Positions 27,733 through 37,530 of a DNA stretch of 64,000 nt are shown one piece after another. The notes beneath the pieces are model-generated. The model saw only the letters and a list, made by a program, of their open reading frames with translations. It searched no databases and was not told the origin of the DNA. Source of the stretch: Alphaproteobacteria bacterium (GTDB lineage: Bacteria; Pseudomonadota; Alphaproteobacteria; UBA9219; RGZA01); NCBI GenBank assembly GCA_021732145.1, contig JAKFVN010000003.1, positions 1-64,000 of the forward strand, in the 5' to 3' direction. Made by a program: the position numbers and the translations under genes. Position 1 is the first letter of the stretch, and each line of letters starts with the position of its first letter.

Positions 27733-28865
27733 TAAAGTGCTTTCAGGATATCAATCACATTGCCTTGCTGTTCACGGCTTAAACCCACCCATAATGGCAG
27801 GCGCACCAGCCGTTCAGCCTGTTTGTTGGTAACATGCAACTCACCATGCGCACGGCCATAACGCAGGCCTGCCGGCGATGAATGCAATGGCACATAATGG
27901 AATACGCAGGAAATATCCTGCTTTTTGAATTCATTCAGCACGCGCTGGCGATCAATGCCGGGGGCCAGCAATACATAATACATATGCGCATTATGCTGGC
28001 ACGCATTGGGAATAAGCGGGCGGCGCAAAATGCCTTTACCTTCCAACTTTGATAATTGGTCATGGTAATAATTCCATGCTTCCAAGCGGTCTTTGGTAAT
28101 TGCATCGGCCTGTTCGAATTGCGCCCATAAGAATGCAGCGATCAATTCGCCCGGCAAGAATGATGAGCCTACTTCCTGCCATGTGTATTTATCAACCTCA
28201 CCGCGGAAGAAACGGCTGCGGTCTGTGCCTTTTTCGCGGATGATTTCGGCGCGCAATTGCATATCCGGCCGATTGACCAGCAATGCGCCGCCTTCGCCTG
28301 AAATCACATTCTTGGTTTCATGGAAACTGTAAGCGCCCACATCGCCAATGCTGCCCAGCGCTTTGCCCTTATAGCTTGCCATTACGCCCTGCGCGGCATC
28401 TTCCACCACAGCCAGATTATGCTTCTTGGCAATGCCCATAATCGTGTCCATCTCGCACGAAATGCCCGCGTAATGCACAGGCACAATCGCACGGGTGCGC
28501 GGCGTAATCGCCTCTTCAATCAGGTTTTCATTCAAATTCAGCGTATCTTCACGGATATCGACAAATACCGGCACACCGCCGCGCAGCACAAATGCATTGG
28601 CCGTCGATACGAAAGTATAAGACGGCATGATGATCTCATCACCGGGCCTAATGTCCAAAAGCAGCGCCGCCATTTCAAGCGCAGCAGTACAGGAATGCGT
28701 GAGCAATGCTTTGCCTGAACCCGTGCGCTGTTCCAGCCAGGCATGGCAATGCTTGGTGAACGGGCCATCACCCGCCAGCTTTCCATTGCGGTGCGATTGC
28801 GCAATGTACTCCATCTCCTTGCCTGTCATATGCGGCAGGTTAAAAGGAATGCGGGATAGCACCAT
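27732..28865 (-). CDS. wecE: dTDP-4-amino-4,6-dideoxygalactose transaminase (WecE/RffA type)
   Basis: 377 residues from ATG 28865, which CCGGAG precedes, matching WecE's usual length. The PLP lysine is in FHETKNVISGEGG. Long stretches are WecE-like rather than generic DegT: SCTAALEMAALLLDI, PGDEIIMPSYTFVSTANAF, VPVHYAGISCEMDTIM, DAAQGVMASYKGKALG and VDKYTWQEVGSS. WecE transfers an amino group from glutamate to dTDP-4-keto-6-deoxyglucose, giving dTDP-Fuc4N. rmlA and rmlB, which supply the substrate, are not in the window. Near the 3' end of the long minus-strand run. Confidence 0.88.
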   Translation of the reverse strand: MVLSRIPFNLPHMTGKEMEYIAQSHRNGKLAGDGPFTKHCHAWLEQRTGSGKALLTHSCTAALEMAALLLDIRPGDEIIMPSYTFVSTANAFVLRGGVPVFVDIREDTLNLNENLIEEAITPRTRAIVPVHYAGISCEMDTIMGIAKKHNLAVVEDAAQGVMASYKGKALGSIGDVGAYSFHETKNVISGEGGALLVNRPDMQLRAEIIREKGTDRSRFFRGEVDKYTWQEVGSSFLPGELIAAFLWAQFEQADAITKDRLEAWNYYHDQLSKLEGKGILRRPLIPNACQHNAHMYYVLLAPGIDRQRVLNEFKKQDISCVFHYVPLHSSPAGLRYGRAHGELHVTNKQAERLVRLPLWVGLSREQQGNVIDILKAL

Positions 28866-28897
28866 GCAGAACTCCGGATAATTCAAATGCGCTTATG

Positions 28898-29770
28898 TTA
28901 TATTCGTCTGGCAACCACGAGCCGTGATCCACCAACAGGCAGATTAATCCCTAATCCAATAAGGGCTAGCTCGCAACTTAAAAGCAATAAAAACAATGAA
29001 TTGAGGATGCTCGGCAATTTGAGCTCTGCCCGCGCATCATAATCCTTTACCGGCACTTTCTTGGATAACAGGCGCGATGCCATCATGGCGGGCAGCAGCA
29101 CCGTAACAAACGATGTGCTGCGCAATATCTCAAACCCTGCCTGTCTTACCTTGGTTTCAATTTCTTCGCGCGTATAGCGGCGCACATGGCATGCATACTC
29201 ATCCGCAGCACTCCACAGCCATTCATGCTGCGGCACCGATAAAAGCGCAATGCCCTGCGGCTTTAATGCCTGATGCATTTGGTCGAGCACCGTTTTATCT
29301 TCCTCAATATGCTCCAGCACATCAAATGCGCCAATCACGTCAAATTCGTTTTTAAACGGAATGTCCCGCGCATCCATTTGCATGAATGTGGCTTGCGGCA
29401 AACGCAGCGCGGCAAAACCAAGTCCTGCGGTTAAAATCTCGCTGCCGAATAATTTAACGTTTGGGAATGCCGCCGCAATGCCGGACAGGGCAAACGCCGT
29501 GCCGCACCCAATTTCAAGGAACGAGCCAAACGTCTGCGCATAGGTTTTAAGCGCCCAGATTAAAATGGCATTGCGTGATTTAAACCAGAAATTGGCGGCT
29601 TCCAGTTCGGCCAGTTCTGAAAAATACTCCGGCTTGAAGCCGCTGTTTTCATGCGCAAAGGCGGGCGCATGCGCTTCAAACCCGTCAATAAACTGCGGCT
29701 TTACCTGGCATTCCGGGCAATTGGGATAGGTGGAATTATAATATCCGCCGCATGCTAAACACCGCTTCAT
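28898..29770 (-). CDS. SAM-dependent methyltransferase with N-terminal zinc ribbon
   Basis: 290 residues. CLACGG and CPEC at the N-terminus form a likely four-cysteine zinc ribbon. A class I methyltransferase domain follows (FLEIGCGTAFALSGIAAAF, then IGAFDVLEHIEED). The last ~45 residues include a hydrophobic helix (LNSLFLLLLSCELALIGLGINL), possibly a membrane tether. Probably methylates a sugar or lipid-linked glycan intermediate. Its start overlaps the GtrA gene stop by four bases. Confidence 0.8.
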   Translation of the reverse strand: MKRCLACGGYYNSTYPNCPECQVKPQFIDGFEAHAPAFAHENSGFKPEYFSELAELEAANFWFKSRNAILIWALKTYAQTFGSFLEIGCGTAFALSGIAAAFPNVKLFGSEILTAGLGFAALRLPQATFMQMDARDIPFKNEFDVIGAFDVLEHIEEDKTVLDQMHQALKPQGIALLSVPQHEWLWSAADEYACHVRRYTREEIETKVRQAGFEILRSTSFVTVLLPAMMASRLLSKKVPVKDYDARAELKLPSILNSLFLLLLSCELALIGLGINLPVGGSRLVVARRI

Positions 29771-30177
29771 GGCGCGTCCTTTTTAAACACAACGTATTTA
29801 AGCGCGAAAAACAGAAACACCGCAACAACGCAAACGGCTATCGCCTGCACGACTTGATGCGGATAGCCCAGCGTATCGACAAACACAACCAGCAGCGAAA
29901 GATTTAAAAAATAACCGATAATATAGGCCGCGGTGAATTTAATACCCGTTGGCAACCCGCCGCCACCAGAAAACACCAGATAGCGGTTACCAAAGAAGCT
30001 GATGATAACGCCAATACCATATAAAAAAGTCATAGCGATTTTTGGCGCAACACCCAGATAAGTCACGAGCAGATAAATCAGGTACCCTGCAATGTTCGAT
30101 GCAACGCCCACCATCGCATAGCGCATGAATTGCCGAATCGTATCTTTAAACGCTGTTGCTTTAAGGTGAGTGCTCAT
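29767..30177 (-). CDS. GtrA family membrane protein
   Basis: 136 residues with four transmembrane helices, and the family features FMRYAMVGVASNIAGYLIYLL and SFFGNRYLVFSGGG. GtrA proteins are thought to flip undecaprenyl-phosphate-linked sugars for O-antigen modification. The ATG overlaps the stop of the gene upstream (ATGA). A GtrB-like transferase is encoded at 34.3-35.2 kb. Confidence 0.88.
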   Translation of the reverse strand: MSTHLKATAFKDTIRQFMRYAMVGVASNIAGYLIYLLVTYLGVAPKIAMTFLYGIGVIISFFGNRYLVFSGGGGLPTGIKFTAAYIIGYFLNLSLLVVFVDTLGYPHQVVQAIAVCVVAVFLFFALKYVVFKKDAP

Positions 30178-31085
30178 TCGTATACAGCAAGCCCAAAACC
30201 GGTTTTGCCATAGCCATTGCCGTTATACAGCATGAAGCGCTGACCCTTATGGTCAAAAACGAATGGGTATTCAATCATCTCGCTATCCCAGCCACTTGCT
30301 GAAACATCAATACCTGATTGGTTTAATGCCAATTCCCATTTCTTACCATTACTGCTTGTGGCGCAGCCAATACGGTAAGTTTCGCCCTTCCCGCTGCGGT
30401 ATGAGAACCACATTTTATAACCATCTTTATCTTGGGCAACCGTGGGCCGTGAAAACGCCTGCGCCGCATTTAATTGGTATGGAACAGCCAGCCCTTCGCG
30501 TTTCCAGTTATGGCCATCGCTGGATGATGCGCCATTAATCACATGCAGCATTTCGCCATTGCCTGCATCCCAGCTTTGGGTTGAACCATACCACATCGAA
30601 TAACTGCCATTCGCGTTTTTGATAACCCAGGGGTATGAAAGGCTGATGGGGTCGGTTGCATCAGCGCCCATGAAAGGCTGCGCGCTATCAAGGCTAAGTG
30701 TTAAATCAGGATTTACACGCAGCCGCCCCACATCGCCGCGCCAATGCCCGCCTTCCGGGTTTTGCCACCCCATGAACAGCATATAGGTATTGCCGCCAGC
30801 CTCATAACAATTGCCGATGCTAACGCCTGCTTCGAAAAAACTGCCTTTTTCGCCATATTCGAAAAACGGCGTTTTGTGCGCGTGCACAACGCTGCGATTC
30901 ATAATATCTATATCCACCGCGCCGACGGATGAGCGGTTATCCTTATCGCGGCTGCTGTAAAAAATGCGAACCACATCGCCTTCGAGCAGCACGGGAAGCG
31001 GGTTTGCAGCATGTGAAAGCAGCTTGGGGTGCAACCCGCCATCCGGCAATCCATAAAGACGGCCAAGTTTACGCCACGCGTTCAT
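30174..31085 (-). CDS. Beta-propeller protein of the GH32/GH43 type
   Basis: 303 residues without signal peptide. It has repeated blade-like strands with DxG and SxDGxxW-type motifs (NGASSSDGHNWKRE, CATSSNGKKWELA, YSMWYGSTQSWD). This resembles five-bladed furanosidase folds and the cytoplasmic propellers found in glycan clusters. Catalytic acids are not obvious by eye, so activity is open: a glycosidase or a sugar-binding or transferase domain. Ends in ATGA overlap with GtrA; the acetyltransferase lies directly upstream. Confidence 0.6.
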   Translation of the reverse strand: MNAWRKLGRLYGLPDGGLHPKLLSHAANPLPVLLEGDVVRIFYSSRDKDNRSSVGAVDIDIMNRSVVHAHKTPFFEYGEKGSFFEAGVSIGNCYEAGGNTYMLFMGWQNPEGGHWRGDVGRLRVNPDLTLSLDSAQPFMGADATDPISLSYPWVIKNANGSYSMWYGSTQSWDAGNGEMLHVINGASSSDGHNWKREGLAVPYQLNAAQAFSRPTVAQDKDGYKMWFSYRSGKGETYRIGCATSSNGKKWELALNQSGIDVSASGWDSEMIEYPFVFDHKGQRFMLYNGNGYGKTGFGLAVYE

Positions 31086-31751
31086 CTATATGGCTTTCAA
31101 TCGGGTGCTGGGCACTTTGGAACGCTCCGTCTCGTTGCCCATGTAAACGCCTTCGGCTTCGGCATTCGAAAGCAATATCGCGCCTGCGCCAATCACGCAT
31201 CTATCGCCAATCGTAATATGGTCACGCAGCGTTGAATTGACACCGATGAAGCATTGCTCGCCAATCACCACGCCGCCCGATATCACCACATGCGATGAAA
31301 TAAAACTGTGGTCTTTAATCACCGAATGATGACCGATGTGATTGCCGCTCCATAACGTCACATTATTGCCAATCTGCGCGAAAGGCTGGATGGTGTTATC
31401 TTCAAAAATAAAGCAATTATCGCCAATCTGGCCGTTATTGAGCACGCTCGCTTTGGGGCTGATATAACTTGCAAAATCATAACCCATCGCCTTCGCGGCA
31501 AGATACTTATCCTTGCGGATGACATTTAATTTGGAATAGCTAAGCGCCACAAAGAAGCTATGGGTGCTTGGCGGATAAATCTCTGCCACTTTCTCAAACG
31601 CCACAACGGGCAGGCCACAAAACACCGGTTCCTTGATAAATTCATGGTCGACCGTAAACGCTTCCACTTCATAATCGCTGTCATGCGCGAAGTAGTAATG
31701 GGCGAGTTGGGCAATATCGCCCGCGCCAAAAATGACCAGTTTCTTTTTCAT
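31086..31751 (-). CDS. PglD/NeuD-type sugar acetyltransferase
   Basis: 221 residues. An N-terminal Rossmann-like PglD_N domain (KKLVIFGAGDIAQLAHYYF) joins a left-handed beta-helix of hexapeptide repeats (IGDNCFIFEDNTI ... IGEQCFIGVNSTLRDHITIGDRCVIGAGAIL). The catalytic His is probably in GNHIGHHSVI. The family N- or O-acetylates nucleotide-linked amino sugars with acetyl-CoA. With wecE in the same run, acetylation of dTDP-Fuc4N to Fuc4NAc is a reasonable inference. Confidence 0.82.
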   Translation of the reverse strand: MKKKLVIFGAGDIAQLAHYYFAHDSDYEVEAFTVDHEFIKEPVFCGLPVVAFEKVAEIYPPSTHSFFVALSYSKLNVIRKDKYLAAKAMGYDFASYISPKASVLNNGQIGDNCFIFEDNTIQPFAQIGNNVTLWSGNHIGHHSVIKDHSFISSHVVISGGVVIGEQCFIGVNSTLRDHITIGDRCVIGAGAILLSNAEAEGVYMGNETERSKVPSTRLKAI

Positions 31752-31760
31752 GTCGATTCT

Positions 31761-33632
31761 TTAAGGCTTGTAATTTACATCAAACATTGTGGTGCATGGG
31801 GTTGTCACAGGTTCCGCCACATAGTTACCCTTATTGACTTTCACGTCATTGGGCAAAGACTGGCGGTATTGTACATATTCAAACTGGTATTCGCCAGCGG
31901 CTGCGCCAATGCTGTGCAAATAGACCCTTGATAGGTAGTCCAGCAGCGCCTTCCAATCCTTAAACGCGCAGCCTTCCATATTAATCACCGAGCGGCGGAA
32001 GATAAGCGTATGGCCAAAATAAACGCGGTCGGAGCGGTGCATGTGCAGGCGCGAGCCATCCTTCGCAATCAAAGGCAGCATGGTGTCGTTTTTAACATCG
32101 CGCAGCGTGAACCAGTTTTCGGCCATGCGTAAATCATCGCGGTTAAACACGTTAATCGGCGCAATGCCGTAAAATGCCGCAGCTTTTGCGCCCGTATTAT
32201 CATGGCCAAGCATATTCATATAAGGGAATGGGATGGCGGCTGCAAAGCACAGCGAGAGCAGCAATACATGCACCACAACCGCATTTCCAAAAATGGGCAG
32301 CTTGACTGATGCAACAGGCGTGATGCGTTCCACTTTCTTGGTTGGAATTTTGCAAACGCCAAATATCGCATGGCGCTTTCCGGCAACAAGCCTGTAAATC
32401 ACCGGGCCAATAAAAAGAATTCTTCCAAGGTACAATAACGGCAATACGGGCCATAACAAGAACAGGTTTTTTGCCAGCATGGCATAAAAATCATAACCGG
32501 ATTTTACAACTTTGCTTTCTTCCTGCACGCCATAAAGGTTCTGCATCGCAGCTTCATGGCTTACGCCGTAGGCCTTTAATTCATCGCCATGCTTTGATAA
32601 CGGGCGCAGGCTGACGCGGTTAAAAATATCCAGCACCGTGATAACCAGCACCGTGCGATCGCATAAATTGCAGGTGTCATCGAAATAAACCGACAGTTTC
32701 TTCCGGCTATCGAGGGCGGTATTGGCCCAGAAAAGCCCAGCCCAGAAAACAAATTCAAATTCGGCGAGCGAGCCCAGCTGCAATACAACCGATGACAGGA
32801 TGAAAAACAGGATGCCCCAATACACGATATACCATCTGAAAACCCCGCCCATCAGGGTGAAGGGGATAATGGTTGGGTACCACAGCATCATCACCCATAA
32901 CGACCATTTGGCGATGACGACCGCAATCGGGTATTGCACGAACAGCTGCGTAAAGAATTCATGCGGCGCGGTCATGAAATTATTGCTGAGCAGATATGGG
33001 CCGGCAACACCTGTCATCCATGCGGGTTCCTGCAAATGAACACAGATGGAAAACACGCACACCATAAAATAAGTGAACAGCGATATGAATTTGGCCAGCG
33101 CAATGCTGCGCTTGCTGGGAATGCCCTCATCATAGAGCAGCGCGTTACACAGCAGCTTGCCCTTGGTAAGCAGGCTATCGACCGATAAGAACTTGCCCGC
33201 GCTGGTCAATAGCAACAACAAGCTGAGTGATGCCGCAATGTCATTGCCCAGCGTGCTGGTCTTTAAAATGCTTTCGCCCGTTTGCCACAGGAAAAACATC
33301 GAAAACAGCAATGACCACTGCGTTAAAAACCCAACCATGATAAAGGCAGCGGAAATAACCGTCGCAATCGCCGTTATGCCAACAGCCGTTCCATATTCTT
33401 CGGGCAGCAAATAAATGAAAATCTGCACCGCGCGGTTCAGCAGCAAACAGCCGAACACGATGCGCAGGAATGCAAATTTGATATGCTCGAAATCTGACGG
33501 CGCCGGAAATGCGCGGCGCTGGAGAATATCGGCAAAGCGTACCGATAAGCCCTGAATGCTGGCGCTTTTCCAGACAACGAGATAACTAAGGCCCAAGCTA
33601 ACAATAAAAAATATGGCCGCTTCAACCGTCAT
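31761..33632 (-). CDS. HTTM-like membrane protein fused to a DCC thiol-disulfide domain
   Basis: 623 residues. The N-terminal ~300 carry about eight transmembrane helices resembling the HTTM (vitamin-K carboxylase-like) family. A DCC1-like (DUF393) domain follows with the redox motif YFDDTCNLCDRTV near residues 312-325. Another pair of membrane segments and a ~170-residue extracytoplasmic tail end the protein. DCC domains are thioredoxin-like. The role in a glycan cluster is unknown. The methyltransferase upstream overlaps its start by four bases. Confidence 0.72.
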   Translation of the reverse strand: MTVEAAIFFIVSLGLSYLVVWKSASIQGLSVRFADILQRRAFPAPSDFEHIKFAFLRIVFGCLLLNRAVQIFIYLLPEEYGTAVGITAIATVISAAFIMVGFLTQWSLLFSMFFLWQTGESILKTSTLGNDIAASLSLLLLLTSAGKFLSVDSLLTKGKLLCNALLYDEGIPSKRSIALAKFISLFTYFMVCVFSICVHLQEPAWMTGVAGPYLLSNNFMTAPHEFFTQLFVQYPIAVVIAKWSLWVMMLWYPTIIPFTLMGGVFRWYIVYWGILFFILSSVVLQLGSLAEFEFVFWAGLFWANTALDSRKKLSVYFDDTCNLCDRTVLVITVLDIFNRVSLRPLSKHGDELKAYGVSHEAAMQNLYGVQEESKVVKSGYDFYAMLAKNLFLLWPVLPLLYLGRILFIGPVIYRLVAGKRHAIFGVCKIPTKKVERITPVASVKLPIFGNAVVVHVLLLSLCFAAAIPFPYMNMLGHDNTGAKAAAFYGIAPINVFNRDDLRMAENWFTLRDVKNDTMLPLIAKDGSRLHMHRSDRVYFGHTLIFRRSVINMEGCAFKDWKALLDYLSRVYLHSIGAAAGEYQFEYVQYRQSLPNDVKVNKGNYVAEPVTTPCTTMFDVNYKP

Positions 33633-34258
33633 TGCTTCCTCACCAAGATCGTGAATTCGTATAAATCATAGTCATGCAACAGCGCCACATTACGGGAATA
33701 GCGCTTTTTGCAAATGTCAAACATTGCCGCAGGGTTGGCATAGTGAAGCGTTTCGCGCATTTTATCGGCATCGGAATAGGATGTAAGCGCATTAAACGCA
33801 AAGCCAAGGCGGCTGGTGCGGTTTAACTCATCCAATGTCGTTTCAAAATGCCGAAGCCATTCAGCATCGCCTTGCTTTAAACGCACATTAAATATGCCGC
33901 TGGCAATGCCGTAGTCGGCTGTTTTATCGGGGGTGTCGGCCATCACAAACCGCGCATTTGCCTTGCCCTTATGGCGTTCTGCCGCCGCGTCAATCATCGC
34001 TTGCGATATATCAAAGCCGTTATATGAAAACCGCTTGTGGCGCGCGACCAAAAAATCATGCAGCGCGGCATAGCCGCAGCCCAGATCGTTGATTGAAAAA
34101 TCATCAAGGGCAGGATCGATAATCTTGCTAAGCTGCATGAAACGCAAATTCTGGCTTTCTTCACCATTCCAATCAACGCCTTTGGCGGTCTGGCCATGCG
34201 CGGTCAGCTTTTCAGTATAATAACCTGCAACATCGGCAAGCTTGGAGGGGCCAGGCAT
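33629..34258 (-). CDS. SAM-dependent methyltransferase
   Basis: 209 residues. Class I Rossmann fold: FSINDLGCGYAALHDFL (motif I), then FDISQAMIDAAAERHKG and FVMADTPDKT. No membrane segment. Initiates at ATG 34258 within the stop of the GT2 gene (TGATG). Probable target is a sugar of the surface glycan. Confidence 0.8.
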   Translation of the reverse strand: MPGPSKLADVAGYYTEKLTAHGQTAKGVDWNGEESQNLRFMQLSKIIDPALDDFSINDLGCGYAALHDFLVARHKRFSYNGFDISQAMIDAAAERHKGKANARFVMADTPDKTADYGIASGIFNVRLKQGDAEWLRHFETTLDELNRTSRLGFAFNALTSYSDADKMRETLHYANPAAMFDICKKRYSRNVALLHDYDLYEFTILVRKQ

Positions 34259-35193
34259 CAACCGCCCCCGTTTTTGCGCCCATAAATGTGGCGGATAATG
34301 GTATAGGGGCGTTGCTTGACTTCCGTAAACAGTTTGGAAATATAAATCCCCTGCACGCCAAGAAAAAAGATAATCAAGCCAGAAAACAGCCAGATGGATG
34401 CAATGATGGACGTGTAGCCATCAGGCGGTGCCGCGCCAAACATGTAATGCATAACCAGATGCGCGATATAAATCAGCGCGCCGAACGAAATAAAAATCCC
34501 CGCATAAAACGTGAATACCAGCGGCATGCTGCTAAACGACGTTACCGCATTAACAACGTGGCTGACTTTATGCGCAATGGAATAGGTCGTCGGGCTGGTT
34601 TCATGTTTTTTAACAACTTGCGTGATCTGTTTAAAGCCGGTGATAATCCAAAGGCCGCCGATGTTCAGCTCGCGTTCCTTATGCAGCAGCAATGCATCCA
34701 CATAGCGGCGCGTCATCAATCGCGCGGTTACAATATTATCTGGCTGATTAATGCCGGTAAATAAGCGGAAGATGCTGTAATAAACAGGGCCCGAGCATTG
34801 CTCCAACCAATTGCCTTTGCGTTTTTCCTGAACGCCAAACACGACATCGCAGGCTTGCGCATCCATTTGCACCTGAAACATAGCCAGCCATTCGGGCTCC
34901 TCTTCCAAATCGCTGTCGATTAAGAAAATGCGCTCGCCTTTTGCCTGCGCAAGGCCCGTCATCATCGCCTTGTGGTGGCCGAAATTGCGCGACAAATCAA
35001 CCACTACCACATGTGCATCTTGCTGCGAAAGGGCAACCGCGCGCTGCAAGCTGTCATCGGGTGAGCCATCATTGACCAGCACAATTTCATAATCATCACC
35101 GGCATAGGCCGTTGCCACCGTGCTACAGCGCTGATGGAATGCATTAATATAGGCGCTTGATTTATAAAGCGTGGCGACAATAGATAGTTTCAT
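34258..35193 (-). CDS. Family 2 glycosyltransferase, GtrB/DPM1-like
   Basis: 311 residues. GT-A domain: SIVATLYKSSAYINAFHQR, IVLVNDGSPDDSLQRA and FLIDSDLEEEPEWL (metal-binding DxD-like). Two C-terminal transmembrane helices (about 235-300) are typical of enzymes that load a sugar onto undecaprenyl phosphate. Starts at ATG 35193 inside the WbqC stop (TAATG). With the GtrA protein and the GT-C-like membrane proteins it could form a Gtr module. Confidence 0.86.
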   Translation of the reverse strand: MKLSIVATLYKSSAYINAFHQRCSTVATAYAGDDYEIVLVNDGSPDDSLQRAVALSQQDAHVVVVDLSRNFGHHKAMMTGLAQAKGERIFLIDSDLEEEPEWLAMFQVQMDAQACDVVFGVQEKRKGNWLEQCSGPVYYSIFRLFTGINQPDNIVTARLMTRRYVDALLLHKERELNIGGLWIITGFKQITQVVKKHETSPTTYSIAHKVSHVVNAVTSFSSMPLVFTFYAGIFISFGALIYIAHLVMHYMFGAAPPDGYTSIIASIWLFSGLIIFFLGVQGIYISKLFTEVKQRPYTIIRHIYGRKNGGG

Positions 35194-35888
35194 TATTTGA
35201 CAAACCTCATATAGCGCGGGGCATCCTTGCCGCAATTAAACAGCAGGTCGACAATGCTCACATGATGCGCATAATCACCCCAAAGCTGAGGATATTCGCT
35301 GTACCCCTGGTAGTCAAACCACGTCAATTTAATCGCGTAATGCAAGAAAACCGCTTCATCAATATAGTCCTTTGCCGCGGGGCCAGAGATATATTCGCTG
35401 CCACCCGCCTGCTTGCATAAATCGGCAAGGCGTTCGGTTTTTCCATCAATCAATTCATAATCCCATGAATTTTTAATCACGGTATTGATGCCAAGGTACT
35501 TGCACACTGCCTCAATCAGGGTGCGGTTCAATACGGAAAGATTGGTGAAGGTTTGCTGCTGGTAAATGGGTTGCAACCATTCGGCGATTTCCTTGAAATG
35601 CGGCGCGCGTGCATAATTAAGCGACATCGATTTCCAATGCGTTGCTGCCCAATCGGTGCCATCAATTTCCGTATCTTTGATTTTCTGTTCGTACCTGCCT
35701 TTGGATTGCACAGGCACCGATAACCATGAAAGCCCCTGCGGCGTTTTAATCTGGTTGCGGTTGCGCCAGTCGCGGCGCGTGAACTGCATATCGTCGTATA
35801 GAATGAATTCATCCACGGCTGCAATCATGTCAAAAAATCCCTTCCAGGGGATGTAATTTGACTGAACAATAGCGACTTTCTTGGTCAT
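35193..35888 (-). CDS. WbqC-like family protein
   Basis: 231 residues. Family hallmarks are [41 protein letters not shown] and WLSVPVQ. A conserved C-terminal segment contains [11 protein letters not shown] and [11 protein letters not shown]. WbqC proteins occur in O-antigen clusters, often in amino-sugar acyl transfer contexts; chemistry is not firmly established. ATG 35888 replaces the longer frame to 35960, which overlaps the upstream membrane protein gene. Confidence 0.85.
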   Translation of the reverse strand: MTKKVAIVQSNYIPWKGFFDMIAAVDEFILYDDMQFTRRDWRNRNQIKTPQGLSWLSVPVQSKGRYEQKIKDTEIDGTDWAATHWKSMSLNYARAPHFKEIAEWLQPIYQQQTFTNLSVLNRTLIEAVCKYLGINTVIKNSWDYELIDGKTERLADLCKQAGGSEYISGPAAKDYIDEAVFLHYAIKLTWFDYQGYSEYPQLWGDYAHHVSIVDLLFNCGKDAPRYMRFVK

Positions 35889-35892
35889 GGGT

Positions 35893-37506
35893 TTATTGCG
35901 GCGCGGGGCTATAGCGTTTGCAGCAAAGTTCACCTTCTTGCTTATCGGCCGGCCAGCCAAGGCCGATCGCTTCCATTTCCGTGCAGCGTGCTAATACATA
36001 ATTCGGCTTCAACAAACTTATTACTGTTTTAGGTTTGATATGCGCAAGGCTCATTTGCAGGCCAAGATAGGTAATTTGATAGACACGGCCATATTGCTTC
36101 ACCCCTTCATAGGTAAGGTCATCAATAATGCCGCCACCTTGCGTTAAATCAATACCACAGCGTTGCGCAAAACGATCCAAGTTTTGCGGCGCATGCTGCC
36201 AATCACGGCTCAGTGCAGCCGAAGGGCCTTCATAGGTTTTAATGGGCTTATAAAAATAAATGGCATTAGCGATGACCGATAACAGCACAAGGATACATAG
36301 AACGCCGCCAGCAATCGCTGTCATGTTATGTACACGCCGGCCTTTAAATTCACACAGCGCAATGATAATGGACATAACGAACAGGAAATTCAGAAAAAAT
36401 GAGCGGTAGAAATATAAATGCGCGTCATATAAAAAATAAAACAGCGTTGGGAAAAATATAAGCGCAAAGACAATCGCGGCATCAACATTAAATGGCAAAA
36501 TAACCGGGTGGCGCAACACAAACCGTGTAAAAAGCTGAGCCGCCAAATAGCAACTGATGGCGATGCCGGTCAAGATAATTGCAAAGAGGCTGATGGCAAT
36601 AATGGCGTTAAACAGCTGTGCCGCCGCAAAATCATCGCTCGTAATTCCTGGCAGGTAATTAATGGTATAGGTCTGATTATATCCAAATGAAACTGAGTAT
36701 AGCTTAAACTTCTCAATTAAAATGGTGAGTGCGTCTGCGCTGAACAAGCGCGTGATATCGAAAACCATTTCGCCCCAGAATGTCTCGATTTCCTTATACT
36801 CATCGCATGATAATTTGAAGAACAAATGCGTTGTAACGGCAATGGCACCAAACACGATTGCGCATGCGCCTATTTTAACTGGCGCAATTGCTTTGCCGCC
36901 AATCAATCGGTAGCACAAATAGGCGGTAAGCGGCACAAACAGCAGCGATTGCGGATGAACATAAGATGTCGTCAGCAAGGTAAAAACTAACCCTGCCGCC
37001 ATCATCCAATTTGAAACAGCCGCGGTATTTTTTCTGATGCAATCCAGCGCAGCCATGCATAGGCATAAATGGATAAGCAGAAATGCTTCAAACCTGAAAT
37101 AAACAAGGCTGGAACCCGCAACACCCAGCACGACTGCAGGCATCCATAGCAATGCGGCAATGTTAGAATGTTTAAGTGCATTACGCCCGACCATGAACAT
37201 AAAACCCAATAACAGCGCCGCAGCTGCAAAACGCAGCTGAACGGGGTTGGTATATAAATCACCCAAGGATAAAAGCCAGGCTGATGGAACGAACATCCAC
37301 GGCACAGGCTGCGCGCGGCTGGAACACATGGCATAAAGGCTTTGCGCAATCCCGTTATCCTGAATAAAACGCCCCGCCTGCACGCGGATTGCAATTTCAT
37401 CGGGGATCAGGGGCATGCTATGCCACATCCACAGCGCAACCAAGCACAGCAGCGCAACCAGTGCACCCACAATTCTGTTCAAAGAGCTTGCCTTTAACTC
37501 TGGCAT
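35893..37506 (-). CDS. Polytopic membrane protein, GT-C-type glycosyltransferase candidate
   Basis: 537 residues, about ten to eleven transmembrane helices. The first extracytoplasmic loop carries an acidic motif ([18 protein letters not shown]), in the position where GT-C enzymes have their catalytic Asp/Glu. A ~100-residue soluble C-terminal domain follows. Probably uses a polyprenyl-phosphate sugar to decorate glycan at the periplasmic face, comparable with GtrC-type proteins. Recognition is by topology, not by a named family. Confidence 0.6.
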   Translation of the reverse strand: MPELKASSLNRIVGALVALLCLVALWMWHSMPLIPDEIAIRVQAGRFIQDNGIAQSLYAMCSSRAQPVPWMFVPSAWLLSLGDLYTNPVQLRFAAAALLLGFMFMVGRNALKHSNIAALLWMPAVVLGVAGSSLVYFRFEAFLLIHLCLCMAALDCIRKNTAAVSNWMMAAGLVFTLLTTSYVHPQSLLFVPLTAYLCYRLIGGKAIAPVKIGACAIVFGAIAVTTHLFFKLSCDEYKEIETFWGEMVFDITRLFSADALTILIEKFKLYSVSFGYNQTYTINYLPGITSDDFAAAQLFNAIIAISLFAIILTGIAISCYLAAQLFTRFVLRHPVILPFNVDAAIVFALIFFPTLFYFLYDAHLYFYRSFFLNFLFVMSIIIALCEFKGRRVHNMTAIAGGVLCILVLLSVIANAIYFYKPIKTYEGPSAALSRDWQHAPQNLDRFAQRCGIDLTQGGGIIDDLTYEGVKQYGRVYQITYLGLQMSLAHIKPKTVISLLKPNYVLARCTEMEAIGLGWPADKQEGELCCKRYSPAPQ

Positions 37507-37530
37507 ATCACGCTTTCTGTAATCTGCTGG

